Assembly: GCA_922989275.2 (NCBI GenBank)
Contig: OV277869.1
Location: forward strand, 45,492,189-45,556,188
Direction: 5' to 3'
Length of the DNA: 64,000 nt
Source: Gari tellinella
Taxonomy: Eukaryota; Mollusca; Bivalvia; Cardiida; Psammobiidae
Part shown: in pieces, positions 10,404 to 19,990 of the stretch
How positions within the stretch are numbered: position 1 is the first letter of the stretch
Layout: each line of letters begins with the position of its first letter
The notes under the pieces: model-generated
Seen by the model: only the letters and a program-made list of their open reading frames with translations
What the model was told of the DNA's origin: nothing
Database searches by the model: none
Made by a program: the position numbers and the translations under genes

Positions 10404-10629
10404 ATTAAAGGGTCATACAAAATGAAGCTGTAATGACAGTGTTAACAACAGGTGACTGGTTAATGCAGACCAAAATTAATTTAGAAAGGTCTTAAAACTT
10501 TCTAGTAACAATATATTCCTTGTCTTGCATTTAAACTGTCTTCATAGCTTAAAATTAAGACATGCAGCTGCCTAAATCGTTGCATACTTGGTATTTTTTC
10601 CGTATGCAACAATTTTTGTCTGCTACTGT
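10404..10629. other. Degraded hairpin and TTAA-4 end fragment
   Basis: 10440-10540 is a poor relative of the ATGCAGG hairpin. 10580-10630 (TTGCATACTTGG...TTTTGTCTGCTACTGTTCT) matches the inner end of reversed TTAA-4. Confidence 0.4.
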
Positions 10630-10858
10630 TCTGTTTGTATGTATTGAAGATAGGTGACCACTTAAACCAGGCTGAAAGTTAAGCAGAATGCACCATAAGG
10701 TGCATTCTGCTTCACTTTCAGCCTGCTTTAAGCTATTATTTACTAGAATATAGATAATATTTCATCTGGTACATATTTATGACTGTATAAAGTTGTACTA
10801 TTTTTGTCAATGGATGAAATAAGTGAAATGCATCTATAGTTATGGGGTAATGGGTTAA
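10630..10858 (+). mobile_element. TTAA-1 MITE, left end decayed
   Basis: Right end TATGGGGTAATGGG-TTAA is intact. The core palindrome has apex GCACCATAAGGTGC. The left TTAA end is not recognisable. Confidence 0.75.
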
Positions 10859-11140
10859 TTCCTTTTATTTGGAGCCCGTGATATTAAGGTTTCTTAGCTA
10901 AAATGATTTTACATGCAGCCATAACCTCCAAAACCTATATATAGCAGCCAGTATTCTGTTTACCATGAATTTTGAAAACCATTTTTCACCGAATTCAAAT
11001 CCGTTTCTGACATTACCAAGATCAAAACGGCTTGTAAAAATATTTGAAGAAGAAGTTCCATCAATATTTTACAGTCTAAACTTGTATCAGGCCACCTACC
11101 ATTAAATAAACATTGAGATATTATAATAGAAGAGATTTTC
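10859..11140. other. No gene seen
   Basis: AT-rich sequence without a hairpin, known repeat end or convincing open frame. Confidence 0.45.
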
Positions 11141-11204
11141 TTAATGCAGGACAAAAGTAATGCCGAAATCTTCTGTTACAGAATAATTTTGTCCTGCATT
11201 AAGC
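11141..11204. repeat. ATGCAGG hairpin, partly decayed
   Basis: TTAATGCAGGACAAAAGTAA against ATTTTGTCCTGCATTAAG. The apex is degraded. Confidence 0.65.
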
Positions 11205-11308
11205 TGACACTTCTTTTAAATTCCAAATTTGTCTTTACTTTGGCAATTGATTTAAGTAATCTTGACTGTATTGCAGATATGCAAAAGGATATACACTCAA
11301 ACTTTACA

Positions 11309-11507
11309 CAGGGCTCCAGATAAGAGGGAGTAATTTGAACAACTCCTACATTTTCTCGTTTATTTCAATTTCAGCACCAAATCCTATGGTGTTACTACTC
11401 ATTAGAATCGTCTCTTTGAGACGATTCTAATGAGTAGTTATACCATAGGGCTTAATTCAGATATAAATATTTCAGTTTTTGAAATACTCCCCTTATCTGG
11501 AGCCCAG
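11309..11507. mobile_element. SIX-1 MITE with long flanking direct repeats
   Basis: CAGGGCTCCAGATAAGAGGG to CTTATCTGGAGCCCAG, with central hairpin CATTAGAATCGTCTCTTTGA. It is flanked by similar 21-23 bp direct repeats starting AGGATATAC and ending AAACTTTACA (11286-11308 and 11506-11526). Confidence 0.85.
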
Positions 11508-12003
11508 GATATACTGAAACTTTACATCCTCCGTCTAGATATTTTATGTTTGTCAGTTTGCAGCTAGTATCGACATTATTTCTGTCATTTCTGCCACGAT
11601 GATTTCATAAGCCCCATGTTTCCTTAATATAATTTGCAGCCAGTGATGAATTCATATCAGTCAAGCATTCCCTTGTGTGTTGCAAAAGTAATATATATCA
11701 ATTACAGGCATATTAAAGAACGACTTTGTAACGAGTCGCACCAATGTATACTGTGATATACCGAATAACAAATTTAGCATTGGTAGTTTTGGTCAATAAA
11801 TGGGGAATGAAGTTATCATCTTGTTCATAATTTGATTTCGGGGTTTCGATGGTCTGGAGAAGATCTAACTAATGTGATTATTGATCTGTGGTTCGTGACA
11901 TCTTAGGAGAGTATACTCGGCTTCGTGCAGCTCTGATGACAATTTTATCAAGCCATATATATGTACAGTCAGACCTTGGAAAACTGAAAACTTCCGGGTT
12001 GAA
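11508..12003. other. No supported gene
   Basis: No repeat end recognised. A short frame after a TTTGCAG at about 11636 is too short to call. Confidence 0.4.
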
Positions 12004-12254
12004 CAATAACTTTTACACGATAGCCTGTTTTGAGTTTTGAAAACTGGTGACAATTGAAAGCAGGTTGAAAGTAAAGCAGAATGTGCCTTAAGGCACATTC
12101 TGCTTTACTTTCAGCCTGCTTTAAGTTACCATTCATAATTTGGCTCGGATATAGAAAATATTTTTTACGGTGAATATTCATGACTCACAGTATCCAGTGG
12201 AACTATTTAATTAATTTAATGAGTGAAAAAAAAGGGGTATCTATGGAGTAATTT
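12004..12254 (+). mobile_element. TTAA-1 MITE, ends decayed
   Basis: Core palindrome with apex TGTGCCTTAAGGCACA and the forward T:G mismatch. The outer ends survive only as ACTTTTACACGATAGCC and ATCTATGGAGTAAT. Confidence 0.75.
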
Positions 12255-12416
12255 AGAAAATTTTCTAGGTTAGTGTTTAATTTCAAGGAAGTTGGATTGG
12301 GAGACGTTATTTACCCTGTTGTACTGAATTTTCAAATGGACTCATCCATTCTCTTAATGAATAGTTTATATTGACCCTCAAGGAGTTTGTCCCAAAAAGT
12401 ATTATGAAGTATGAGA

Positions 12417-12470
12417 GAACAGTGCAGACCCTGATTTGAGTTCTGTGATCTTGGTCTACACCGTTAATTG
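12417..12470. repeat. TTAA-3-type hairpin remnant
   Basis: ACAGTGCAGACCCTGATTTGAG with a partial partner GATCTTGGTCTACAC. Confidence 0.45.
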
Positions 12471-12556
12471 CAAAGGATGCATATATTCAGTTTCAACATT
12501 CTAAAAGTTAAGACATATGGCAGCTTATAAGCCTCCTTTATTACTGTTGTCCTCCT

Positions 12557-12796
12557 TTAACCCATAGCCTGTTTCTAGTTTTGAAAATAGGTGACCACTT
12601 AAAGCAGGTGAAAGTAAAGCAGAATGGGCCTAAAGGCACATTCTGCTTGACTTTCAGCCTGCTTTAAATCTGCTATGATATAGAATCATTTTTCATATGG
12701 TGCATATTCATGTCTATATAAAGTGGAACTATATACTTATCAGTGGAGGAATGTATTAAAGTCATAAACAGGAGTATTTATGGAGTAATGGGTTAA
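12557..12796 (+). mobile_element. TTAA-1 MITE
   Basis: TTAA at both ends. The left end lost the ATTACCC segment (TTAA-CCCATAGCCTG). Right end GGAGTAATGGG. Core slightly asymmetric (GGGCCTAAAGGCAC). Confidence 0.8.
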
Positions 12797-12932
12797 ATAT
12801 TTTTGATGGTGGTGGTGTTTGAGGGAAGTAAAGTCTGGTGATATTCATGACTGGAACTCTTCAGTCACTAGTAGGGCAAGATTAATCTGCCACCTGCTGC
12901 CAAAGATCGTCTTTGATGTGGTTGCAACATTG

Positions 12933-13141
12933 TACAGTAGAACCTCTCTATAACGACCACTAAATTGTATTAATTATTAGGCGTTTACGACAGATGGCTG
13001 CTTAAAACAAGGTAACAGTAAAACAGAAAGCTCCTTTAGGAGCTTTCTGTTTTACTGTCACCTATCTTTAAGCTGTCACCTGCATTTTATACAACCAATT
13101 AGCCTTCTTTTTAGAGGTTGTAATAGAGAGGTTTAGCTGTA
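12933..13141 (+). mobile_element. TA-1 MITE
   Basis: TACAGTAGAACCTCTCTATA to GAGGTTTAGCTGTA. Core palindrome apex GCTCCTTTAGGAGC. Confidence 0.85.
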
Positions 13142-13510
13142 TGTTCATTCTGAAAGGCCCTATCCTTGCCCTTTTATTGGCACCGAAACTATTCCCAGAA
13201 AACAATGCAATAACAATTTCAGATCTTTTAAACTGTTGAAGATTTTTCAAAGTGAGTGGGGAACAGGTTAAAGTCTGATCATCATTAGACAGGCACTGAA
13301 TTACTCGGTGTCTTATCTGGCTCCAAAATATTTGTGATGGACACAATATATTTTAGCACAAACACATTTTTGGGAAAGAATAATGTCTCCCTACTGTGTG
13401 ATTTATCATCGGAGAGTTCTTTTTGATCATCACCCCATCCTGCCCAGTTTACCCTTTCCTTCATACCTTTGTTTCAGTGTTACCTTTTGTTTGTTGGGTA
13501 ATGTTTTTAG
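13142..13510. other. Mostly unique; frames open on both strands
   Basis: 13142-13260 reads open on both strands, so neither is trusted. 13275-13335 is a TTAA-4 hairpin remnant (CACTGAATTACTCGGTGTC). Confidence 0.4.
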
Positions 13511-13630
13511 CTCCTCTGTTTCGAAGAAATCATTAGCTACATTGTATTGTCATCACTCTGACATCTTTGTCTTTGTCATTGTTGCCATTCAAAATCTTAC
13601 CGGAGGAAAAGGCTTACTGTCACTGAATTT
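13511..13630 (+). CDS. Candidate exon of an unidentified plus-strand gene
   Basis: Preceded by a pyrimidine-rich acceptor (TGGGTAATGTTTTTAG) and followed by a consensus donor (GAATTT|GTAAGTAA). One frame is open throughout, phase 2 in and phase 2 out, with residues such as IVAIQNLTGGKGLLSLN. The exit phase fits the entry phase of the candidate exon at 18140. I do not recognise the protein. The call rests on splice sites and phase only. Confidence 0.3.
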
Positions 13631-13934
13631 GTAAGTAATATTTGTACAACAGAATTCTCCATGAAAAGTTCATGAAAACCTGGATAAGAAGTGACCATTG
13701 TCCTTCAGTCAAATGTTATAAGTTGTTTATATGTTGTGACATATTTAATCAATCCAGAAGGATGCCGTGGACTTTCATATTAGGAAGATGCAATCATAGC
13801 TGCCTTCAAATATCGATCTGTTTTCCTCTTTACTCCAAGACTTTTTCTTATGCATGGTCAGCAGTAGAGTGTCCCAGTTCTGAAACATTTCGGAATTCTT
13901 TAACCCTTTACTCCGTAATCTAATTTTAATTGAA

Positions 13935-14030
13935 AAAGACCCTGTGAGGGATCGAAACGTTGGACATAATAAAAGATCGAAAACACCATATTGCCTTGGT
14001 CGTGAGTGTCTACTGCCTTTCCTTTTCCAC
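13935..14030 (+). repeat. CGAAACGTTGG retroelement-tail-like repeat
   Basis: Order of blocks: a small hairpin (GACCCTGTGAGGGATC), CGAAACGTTGG, AATAAAA, GCCTTGGTCGTGAGTGTCTA. The same order occurs at 56399-56494, where it is an insertion with target duplication. Such hairpin-plus-CGAAACGT tails are known from 3' ends of several metazoan retroelements, including Penelope-like ones. The family is inferred. Confidence 0.5.
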
Positions 14031-14049
14031 ACATAATTTTAATGTTGAA

Positions 14050-14500
14050 TACATGTGACCACTTAAGGAGCATCTGCTTTACTTTAACCCTTTCCCCCAT
14101 GGAAGCGCCCCATGGAAAATAGTTCCAATTTATACAGTAAAAGACATGTATCATAAGAAATGTTTTCTATATTCTAGAAGATGATAGCTTAATAAATCAG
14201 GCTGAAAGTAAAGCAGAATGCGCCTAGGCGCATTCTGCTTTACATTCAACCTGCTATAAGTGGACACCTATATTCAATACTAGATACAGGCTATGGGGGA
14301 GAGGGTTAAAATTGCTTTAAACTACTATCTGCTAGGATGTAGGAAATATTTTCTTATCTAATTCACAACTATATAGAGCGGAACTGTTTTCTTCAGTGGA
14401 GGAATGAAGTGAATGCATAATGGTTTATGAGCATTCTGCTTTATGTACAGCTTGCTTTAAGCAGCCATTTGTCTTCAATACTGAAACCAAGTTATGGAGG
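14050..14500 (+). mobile_element. TTAA-1 remnant hosting another TTAA-1
   Basis: Left scrap ATGTGACCACTTAAGGAGCATCTGC. After the insert (14094-14309) come AACTACTATCTGCTAGGATG and the TTTTCTTCAGTGGAGGAATG tail of the family. The insert lies at a TTAA inside the older copy. Confidence 0.65.
14094..14309 (-). mobile_element. TTAA-1 MITE nested in TTAA-1
   Basis: TTAA-CCCTTTCCCCCATGGAAG to TATGGGGGAGAGGG-TTAA. Core apex GCGCCTAGGCGC. Reverse orientation, with the matching C:A mismatch (GGCTGAAAG against TTCAACC). Confidence 0.85.
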
Positions 14501-14509
14501 AAAGTCTTA

Positions 14510-14839
14510 TTCTAAATGTGATTCAGTGTAGTGGACTCTGGTTTGCCGCTAGCAAAAATCAAATCATACACTTTGCTTTAATACTACTATAAATACCATT
14601 TGTATAAGGTGATTCCCTTCAGCAATAACCTAATGCTATGCATGGCCAGTTCTGGGTGAGACTGAGTGCTATGGAACTTCTTGACTCATCAATCTAATGG
14701 CCTATCATGGCTTACGTTGTTAGTCTCAGAGGTCAGTCATCAGTCCCTTCTCTCAGAATTAACTCACCACTGACCACTCCAGATTGCTTCAAGTGTCATT
14801 CATCATCCATGATAAACACTTAACTCATGAGCATGAAGC
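14510..14839. other. No gene seen
   Basis: Unassigned AT-rich sequence. Confidence 0.4.
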
Positions 14840-15082
14840 TTAACCCATTACCCCTTAAATATGCCTTTTTAAGCCTTTTATCTTTTTCACTAATGGAGAA
14901 AGTAGTCCTGAATATGTATCAAAAGAAACATTTTCTGTATTCTACCAGATAGCAGCTTAAAGCTGGCTGAAAGTATAGCAGAATGTGCCTTAAAATAAGG
15001 CACATTCTGCTTTACTTTCAACCTGCTTTTAAGTGGTCACAGGTCTTAGAAACTAGAAAGAGGTTATTGAGTAATGGGTTAA
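14840..15082 (-). mobile_element. TTAA-1 MITE, shares its right TTAA
   Basis: TTAA-CCCATTACCCCTTAAAT to GAGTAATGGG-TTAA. The apex has gained bases (GTGCCTTAAAATAAGGCAC). Its right TTAA (15079-15082) is also the left TTAA of the next copy. Confidence 0.85.
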
Positions 15083-15350
15083 CCCATTATCACATAGCCT
15101 GTTTCTAGAATTGAATATTGGTGACCGCTTACAGCAGGTTGAAAGTAAAGCAGAATGCACCTTATGGTGCATTCTGCTTTACTTTCAGCCTGCTTTAAGC
15201 TACCATCTACTAGAGTACATGTATAGATAACATTCCATATGATATGTGTTCATGACTGTATAAATTATACATGACTGTATAAAATACTATTTTCTTAAGT
15301 GGAGGAATAATTGAAATGCGTAAAAATGTGTCTATGGAGTAATGGGTTAA
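15079..15350 (+). mobile_element. TTAA-1 MITE abutting the previous one
   Basis: TTAA-CCCATTATCACATAGCC to GGAGTAATGGG-TTAA. Apex GCACCTTATGGTGC. A short internal duplication repeats ATGACTGTATAAA. Head-to-head with the preceding copy, with a single TTAA between them. Confidence 0.85.
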
Positions 15351-15420
15351 GAGATTTTCAACAGAGCCGTGTAGGATTGGTTTCCCACAGATTTATTTGT
15401 CTAGTATGTTAAAAGCCACA

Positions 15421-16304
15421 ATATATACTAAGACGAAAAAGAAACGCAGGGTACATAAAATATTCAATATTTTTTTTATTACTTGGCCTAAATTTATGAA
15501 AATCGGTAGCTTGAATATCTTGGCTAATATCCACAATTTCCGGTGGATAAAATCACGTAATCTCCTTAAAGTTCGCCGTACGCGGGGAAGGTGTGAAAAT
15601 GCAAAACACCCGTGTAAAATTTTGATGACGAGATATTCAATTGTTAAAATCAGTCAATGGTGTACTTTTGAAGTGACACATTGATTTACGGAAATAAAAA
15701 CTCCTTTCAACATCTTCGAAGTATGGTACGCTTAATCAAAGTTCAGAGGGGGCAAGCTGTTGTACCACTATTGGTATCTCGAGGCTAACCACAGGCTGTT
15801 GCTTAGTTCAATGTGCATTTCTCGTCTATAGAACGTCTTGTCAGACGCATGCGAGAGACGGAAAGCCTTGCAGACCGACCGCGGGCGGGACGTTGGTACG
15901 TCACGACGTCACGTTAGGACAGGACTGTCTACCAATCCCACCTGCGCAATCGCCACCGTATTGCCAGTTAAACCACTGATAAAACGTTAGGCAATCATAG
16001 TCAACATATCCATGCCGACAGTTTACGGAACTGGTTACGCGTGAACGGTCTGCGAGCCTGATGTCTTTACGTTTGTTTACCACTTGCCACTCAGCGTCGC
16101 GCACGATGTAGCGGTGGTTAGCGACATATTCGCCCAACATCTTTCCACTGATGTAGTGGAGACTGGGTCTTGGGTCTTTGCCAATATGATCAATAATGAT
16201 AAGTTGTCAACATAAAATAATCGTTCTGAAGTTTCGATTAAATGATACCATTTCAAACTGCCTTGAAAGGTTACCCTGCGTTTCTTTTTCGTCTTAGTAT
16301 ATAT
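15421..16304 (+). mobile_element. Tc1/mariner-like element, dead
   Basis: Perfect 33-bp terminal inverted repeats lie at 15421-15453 and 16272-16304 (outer ATATATACTAAGACG, inner CGCAGGGTA), beside TA-rich flanks. Between them are a transposase remnant (15723-16150) and AT-rich DNA. A full element would be expected to be about 1.3-1.6 kb, so this copy is internally deleted. Confidence 0.85.
15723..16150 (+). pseudogene. Tc1-like transposase pseudogene, N-terminal part
   Basis: A single plus-strand frame from ATG at 15723 keeps Tc1-family DNA-binding-domain blocks: VRRMRETESLADRPRAGR (second helix-turn-helix linker and the GRPR-like AT-hook position), then SHLRNRHRIAS, then LRNWLRVNGLRA and LPLATQRRARCS. 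About seven in-frame stops interrupt it, at places where the family usually has glutamine or arginine codons, as expected from C-to-T decay. The catalytic DDE region is absent, so about 140 of roughly 340 residues remain. Overlapping minus-strand frames (79 and 94 codons) are shadows. Confidence 0.8.
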
Positions 16305-16403
16305 AACAATAATGCATAATTCTAAAAACATGGCTAACTGCTTGATGCATACCAAAAGCAATAAATAAAGTTTCCAAAGTTAAAAGGATGACAAAAAAAT
16401 TCA

Positions 16404-17079
16404 GATCCTGATCAGAATGGTCATAGTTTAGAACCCCCACCCCTTTTGATTGAGCAATGATCATTGGACAGCAGTAGCGCGTTCAAGTACCGTATCAATG
16501 CAATCGATTGCAACAGAAAACGGTAACAATTTACCTTTAACGACCGTTAGGCTGTTACCGATTGCGAACGACACGAACGGCCTCAGAGGTAGTTCGCCTT
16601 CGCCAACAAGGAAAACATAATGGCTACCAAATGAATTTAATAAAACCAGCGAACAGTCCCGACTTAATTTCTCATCAATAAACCAACATTTTCGGATACT
16701 TAATGTATCAAACAAAGCAGCGTACATCTGAGCAGATAAATCTTATTTTTATATGCGGTAAAATTGATGCATTTCAGTTGATTAGTGCACTTTTGCTTGT
16801 GTTATTTAGATTCGCACATTAATCGTTCTGACCCTTGAATAGTTAATAAACATTGGGGCGCAATGAGTTATTATTGAAGAGTATCGGTGAACGTTAGATG
16901 TCGTACTATATGGGTTGTTTGCATCGGTTAACGTTACTGTTCGCTGATACTTGAACGCCCTACAGTACTGGGTGGCAAACAGAACAAGTTCCATTTACAT
17001 TACTATCAAACAAAGAACATGTTCCTTATAGTATGTTCACTTTCTTGGCAGAACATGTTCCAGTGCTATGAATGATTTT
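16404..17079. repeat. Tandem duplication, copy 1 (carries Harbinger insert)
   Basis: Starts GATCCTGATCAGAATGG and ends CAGTGCTATGAATGAT. Matches 17080-17252 in order (GAGCAATGATCATTGGAC, GGCAAACAGAACAAGTTC, GGCAGAACATGTTCCAGTG). It is longer only because of the 488-bp insert at 16475-16962 and a ~35-bp extra segment. Confidence 0.7.
16475..16962 (-). mobile_element. PIF/Harbinger-like remnant
   Basis: Inverted ends TAGCGCGTTCAAGTAC and (from the right) TAGGGCGTTCAAGTAT. CAG is present on both sides (16472-16474 and 16963-16965), and the duplicated copy at 17080 lacks the insert, which gives the empty site. On the minus strand an 88-codon frame starts at 16727. Around residues 40-53 it reads FLVGEGELPLRPF, like the VGDxAYPLRP block of Harbinger nucleases, with the catalytic-region Asp replaced by Glu. 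The rest is deleted. Confidence 0.65.
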
Positions 17080-17252
17080 GATCCTGATCAGAATAATTGC
17101 AGTTCATGATCCCAACATATTTTACTCAAGCAATGATTATTGGACTGTAATATTTAGTGGCAAACAGAACAAGTTCAAGTTCTAGTCAAACAAAAGCTTC
17201 ATAGAGTGTTTTGTTCACTTTCCTGGCAGAACATGTTCCAGTGTTATGAATG
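17080..17252. repeat. Tandem duplication, copy 2 (empty site)
   Basis: Diverged second copy of the unit at 16404, without the Harbinger-like insert: GGACTGTAATATTTAGTGGC stands where copy 1 carries it. Confidence 0.7.
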
Positions 17253-17394
17253 GTCCAACTTGGGTCTGTACCCTGTGGTGTAATGAGAGAAGATTATACA
17301 TAATTCATCATGGAAACACTTATTTTGACATGTTTTACAAATCAATGTCTTCCCAATGTCTTTTTCAACTGTGTGCACACAAGCAACGAAATCA

Positions 17395-17568
17395 TGAATG
17401 CCGTTGCAAACAGTTTGGATTCCGATGAGACGCCGAGTAACTCGGGATATAAACTGTTTGATACTCTGATCTCTGTGAAAGAAATTTTTTGAAAAAATTG
17501 AATGTAAGAAGAGAAGCAGATGACAATGGTTGCAGACGACAAAAAGTTTTAGGCATTCAAAGAGTTAA
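17395..17568 (+). mobile_element. TTAA-4 MITE, 5' end lost
   Basis: CAAACAGTTTGGATTCCGATGAG with a shortened right arm (CGAGTAACTCGGGATATAAAC), then the GCAGATGACAATGG block and CATTCAAAGAG-TTAA. Confidence 0.75.
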
Positions 17569-18139
17569 CACATAACATGCTATAACAGTGTCTGGTTCAG
17601 AATGGTTGTTAACAAGTTGTGTTCTTTAAAAAAAATGGTTTGGGTTTTTTACCTGAAAAAGCATCAATATAGTTGTACCAGTAAGTTTGGTTTCACATGA
17701 AATACCATGCAAGTCCCTTGACATCTATTCTGGATCCATACTGTTTGCAATGCTAGCTATCTGGTCATGCATTTAACAGGAACATGGTCGCAATAAATAA
17801 CTAAATAACAAACAAGACTACCACTAAACCCATTCCAATTCATTGGTTATGGCCAATGTTAAAGATGAGTGACTGCTTTAGTAGGCTGAAGTAAAGCAAA
17901 AAGATCCAGTAAGAACCTTCTGCTCTCTTTTCAGCCTGATTTAATCAGCTTCCAGTCAGCATGTACATGTGTAAGAAAAGATTCCTTGGGCTCATTTATC
18001 AGGGTAGAAGCATGAAGAGGCATTTCTATGAGGAAAAGGTCATAAAGTGAAAATGCATCAATTTCTATTAGGCAAAGGTTGACGCATGTACATATATCAA
18101 ATCCACTCATTTACTCCAGTACAACTTGTTCTTTCATAG
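17569..18139. other. No gene; two repeat fragments
   Basis: 17728-17778 is a TTAA-4 arm (CTATTCTGGATCCATACTGTTTGC). 17866-17950 is a diverged TTAA-1-like hairpin with apex AAGATCCAGTAAGAACCTT. Confidence 0.5.
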
Positions 18140-18185
18140 GTTTGAAATAATATTATATGATCTGAACACACAAGAACTTAAAGAA
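18140..18185 (+). CDS. Candidate small exon, unidentified
   Basis: Follows TTGTTCTTTCATAG. Phase 2 in, phase 0 out, encoding FEIILYDLNTQELKE. The donor would be GTAGTG, a weak match. Phase agrees with candidates at 13511 (upstream) and 18356 (downstream). Short exons of this kind can arise by chance. Confidence 0.2.
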
Positions 18186-18218
18186 GTAGTGTAAAATGTG
18201 TACACTTAGGTTTTAGCT

Positions 18219-18250
18219 TAACCTATTACTCCATAGCCTGTTTCTACATG
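18219..18250 (+). mobile_element. TTAA-1 left-end fragment
   Basis: TTAA-CCTATTACTCCATAGCCTG and a few bases of the following family sequence only. Confidence 0.6.
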
Positions 18251-18355
18251 GTTTGTAAATGTAATATCAGAGAGCTGTATGGTTCACATTATATTTATAG
18301 GCTTTCTATCTTTTTTAGACTTTGAGGTTATGAGAATATCTGTTTATTTATATAG

Positions 18356-18424
18356 GAAAATTTGTCTCAGGAATTGAAACCAGGATTTTCAGACTGGAAA
18401 TATTGGACTAATACTGGCTGTTTG
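18356..18424 (+). CDS. Candidate exon, unidentified
   Basis: Acceptor TCTGTTTATTTATATAG, donor TTTG|GTAAAA, 69 bp, phase 0 in and out. Encodes 23 residues, including ELKPGFSDWKYWTNTGC. Phase fits the exon at 18629. The frame stays open beyond the donor into the ATGCAGG hairpin, so the donor is not certain. Confidence 0.3.
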
Positions 18425-18498
18425 GTAAAACCTGATTATAGCAGCCTTTCAATAAAGAAATTTAATCTGACAAAGATATCTCTGAATACAGATTATTG

Positions 18499-18570
18499 CT
18501 TAATGCAGGACATAACTAATGCAGAAAGCTCCAAAAGGAGCTTTCTGCATTACTTTGTCCTGCATTGAGC
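18499..18570. repeat. ATGCAGG hairpin
   Basis: CTTAATGCAGGACATAACTA against TACTTTGTCCTGCATTGAGC, apex GCTCCAAAAGGAGC. Confidence 0.75.
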
Positions 18571-18628
18571 TTGCACTTTTATTTAAGACTTAAAATAATT
18601 CTTTGGTTTTGATAGGCATTGTGTACAG

Positions 18629-18680
18629 ATCTCACTGTTTATATATTGCAATGTTATAAAGCGACAAGGAGTCCCTGAAG
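18629..18680 (+). CDS. Candidate exon, unidentified
   Basis: Acceptor GGCATTGTGTACAG, donor GAAG|GTTTGT, 52 bp, phase 0 in, phase 1 out. Encodes ISLFIYCNVIKRQGVPE plus one base. The out-phase matches the next candidate exon at 19135 (G + AC). Confidence 0.35.
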
Positions 18681-19134
18681 GTTTGTATTTTTACCAATCA
18701 AATTTATGTTTCTGAATTAAATGTAGGAGAAAAAACCGTCCATCATTTTCTTGCCATCTGTGATATGTTTACCAATGTTTCATTGGAATAGCGAAGACTT
18801 GTTCTGCATTTGACAAACTCAGAAAATCAGTTTATGTGGCATCATGATTTTCATTGACCTTTTACTTAAGATGTTTATACAAATTATTGGAATCGATATT
18901 CAGTAAAACCTCCTTTCTGTTGTGCTTCTCTGTTTGTCAATAGATTTAAGGCAAGATATAGAATTAACCCTTAACCATTCCTGCCAAGAATGAACGCAAA
19001 TTTGCAAACAGTTTCAATCCTGATAAGATGTTGAGAAACTCTGCCTTTCATCTGGAATCTGTAATGTATAGAACTGTTATTAAAGATTTGTTAGTGTTTA
19101 AAAGATATGACAAATAGATATTAATGTTTTGCAG
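18681..19134. other. Putative intron; no repeat recognised
   Basis: AT-rich, lies between two phase-compatible candidate exons and ends TTAATGTTTTGCAG. Confidence 0.3.
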
Positions 19135-19295
19135 ACAAAAATTTAGATACAGATGAAATGTTAGCAGAATTAGCTATAGCACCAACGGCATCGGTAGTAT
19201 CGATGTTCGACCAATTATTGGAGGCAATGCCATGGCCTGGAATGCATCTTCACAATGATGGTATCAAAGAGGCAAAGTTATATTGGAAACTTTAA
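19135..19295 (+). CDS. Candidate terminal coding exon, unidentified
   Basis: Begins right after a good acceptor (TTAATGTTTTGCAG). The only open frame starts with two bases completing a codon, then runs 52 codons to TAA at 19293-19295. Protein-like composition: LDTDEMLAELAIAPTA, then VVSMFDQLLEAMPWPGM, ending KEAKLYWKL. A donor-like GTATCA at 19261 would give an alternative end. Out of frame the DNA is closed. No clear AATAAA follows nearby. This is the strongest coding signal in the window, but I cannot name the protein. Confidence 0.5.
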
Positions 19296-19726
19296 TCGTT
19301 ACTTTGGCTGAACTATCAAAATGGTTCTTCTATAGTTGTAAAAAACAACATGTTTACATAAAGCATTTAGGGATATGTCCGCACATGTGCAATACTGTAT
19401 GTCTGCACAATATCCTCATGTGTGACCAACAGTGAGGGATGCTTAAGAATCCCTCTAATTTTGTTCAACCCTCTTAGCAAATGTATATCTGCACAAAAAA
19501 GGTTAAATTATGAGATGTTTAAGTGTCTATTGATAACAAGAGTAATTTCTTTACACAGTAGAACCTCTGCAGAACAACATCCTTTGGGAGGCATGTTAAT
19601 TGGATGTGGTAGCGAGTTGTTGCTCTACGGAGGTTAAATATTTGATAAGCCAAATTATCAAAATTGCTCATTGGAACTATCCTAAGGTGGTTATATGAAT
19701 GGAACGATTAACTAAAAAGTAGCAAC
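19296..19726. other. No gene; TA-type MITE fragment at 19552-19638
   Basis: CACAGTAGAACCTCTGCAGA and a loosely inverted GCTCTACGGAGG resemble the ends of TA MITEs. The rest may be a 3' untranslated region if the exon at 19135 is real. Confidence 0.35.
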
Positions 19727-19990
19727 ATGAACCCTTTCCCACATAGCTTGTTTTCAATATTGATGTCAGATGGTTGCTAAAAGCAGGCTGAAAGTAAAGC
19801 AAAATGCTCCTTACTTACAGTCTGTTTTAAGCAACCATCTGCTAGGATTTAGGAAACATTTCCTATGTTTCATATTTATGACTGTATAGATCTGAACTAT
19901 TTTATTCAGTGGAGGAATGAATTAAAGGCTTAAAAAAGTGTACATGGATATGTATACTATTTTAGTTATGGAGACCGAGTAATTGGTTCA
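19727..19990 (+). mobile_element. TTAA-1 MITE, decayed
   Basis: CCCTTTCCCACATAGC at the left, GGTAATTGG-like right end. The TTAA sites are lost and the right half of the hairpin apex is gone. Confidence 0.7.

Noticed and set aside
11636..11688. Small exon after TTTGCAG
   Set aside because: Sixteen codons with a weak GTAATA donor and no phase partner; indistinguishable from chance.
13642..14154. Overlapping 93-, 85- and 84-codon frames on both strands
   Set aside because: Open on both strands with no splice context; part is the CGAAACGTTGG repeat and TTAA-1 debris.
15901..16361. Minus-strand frames of 79 and 94 codons with good composition
   Set aside because: They are antisense to the Tc1-like transposase remnant and run into its terminal repeat; the plus frame matches the family.
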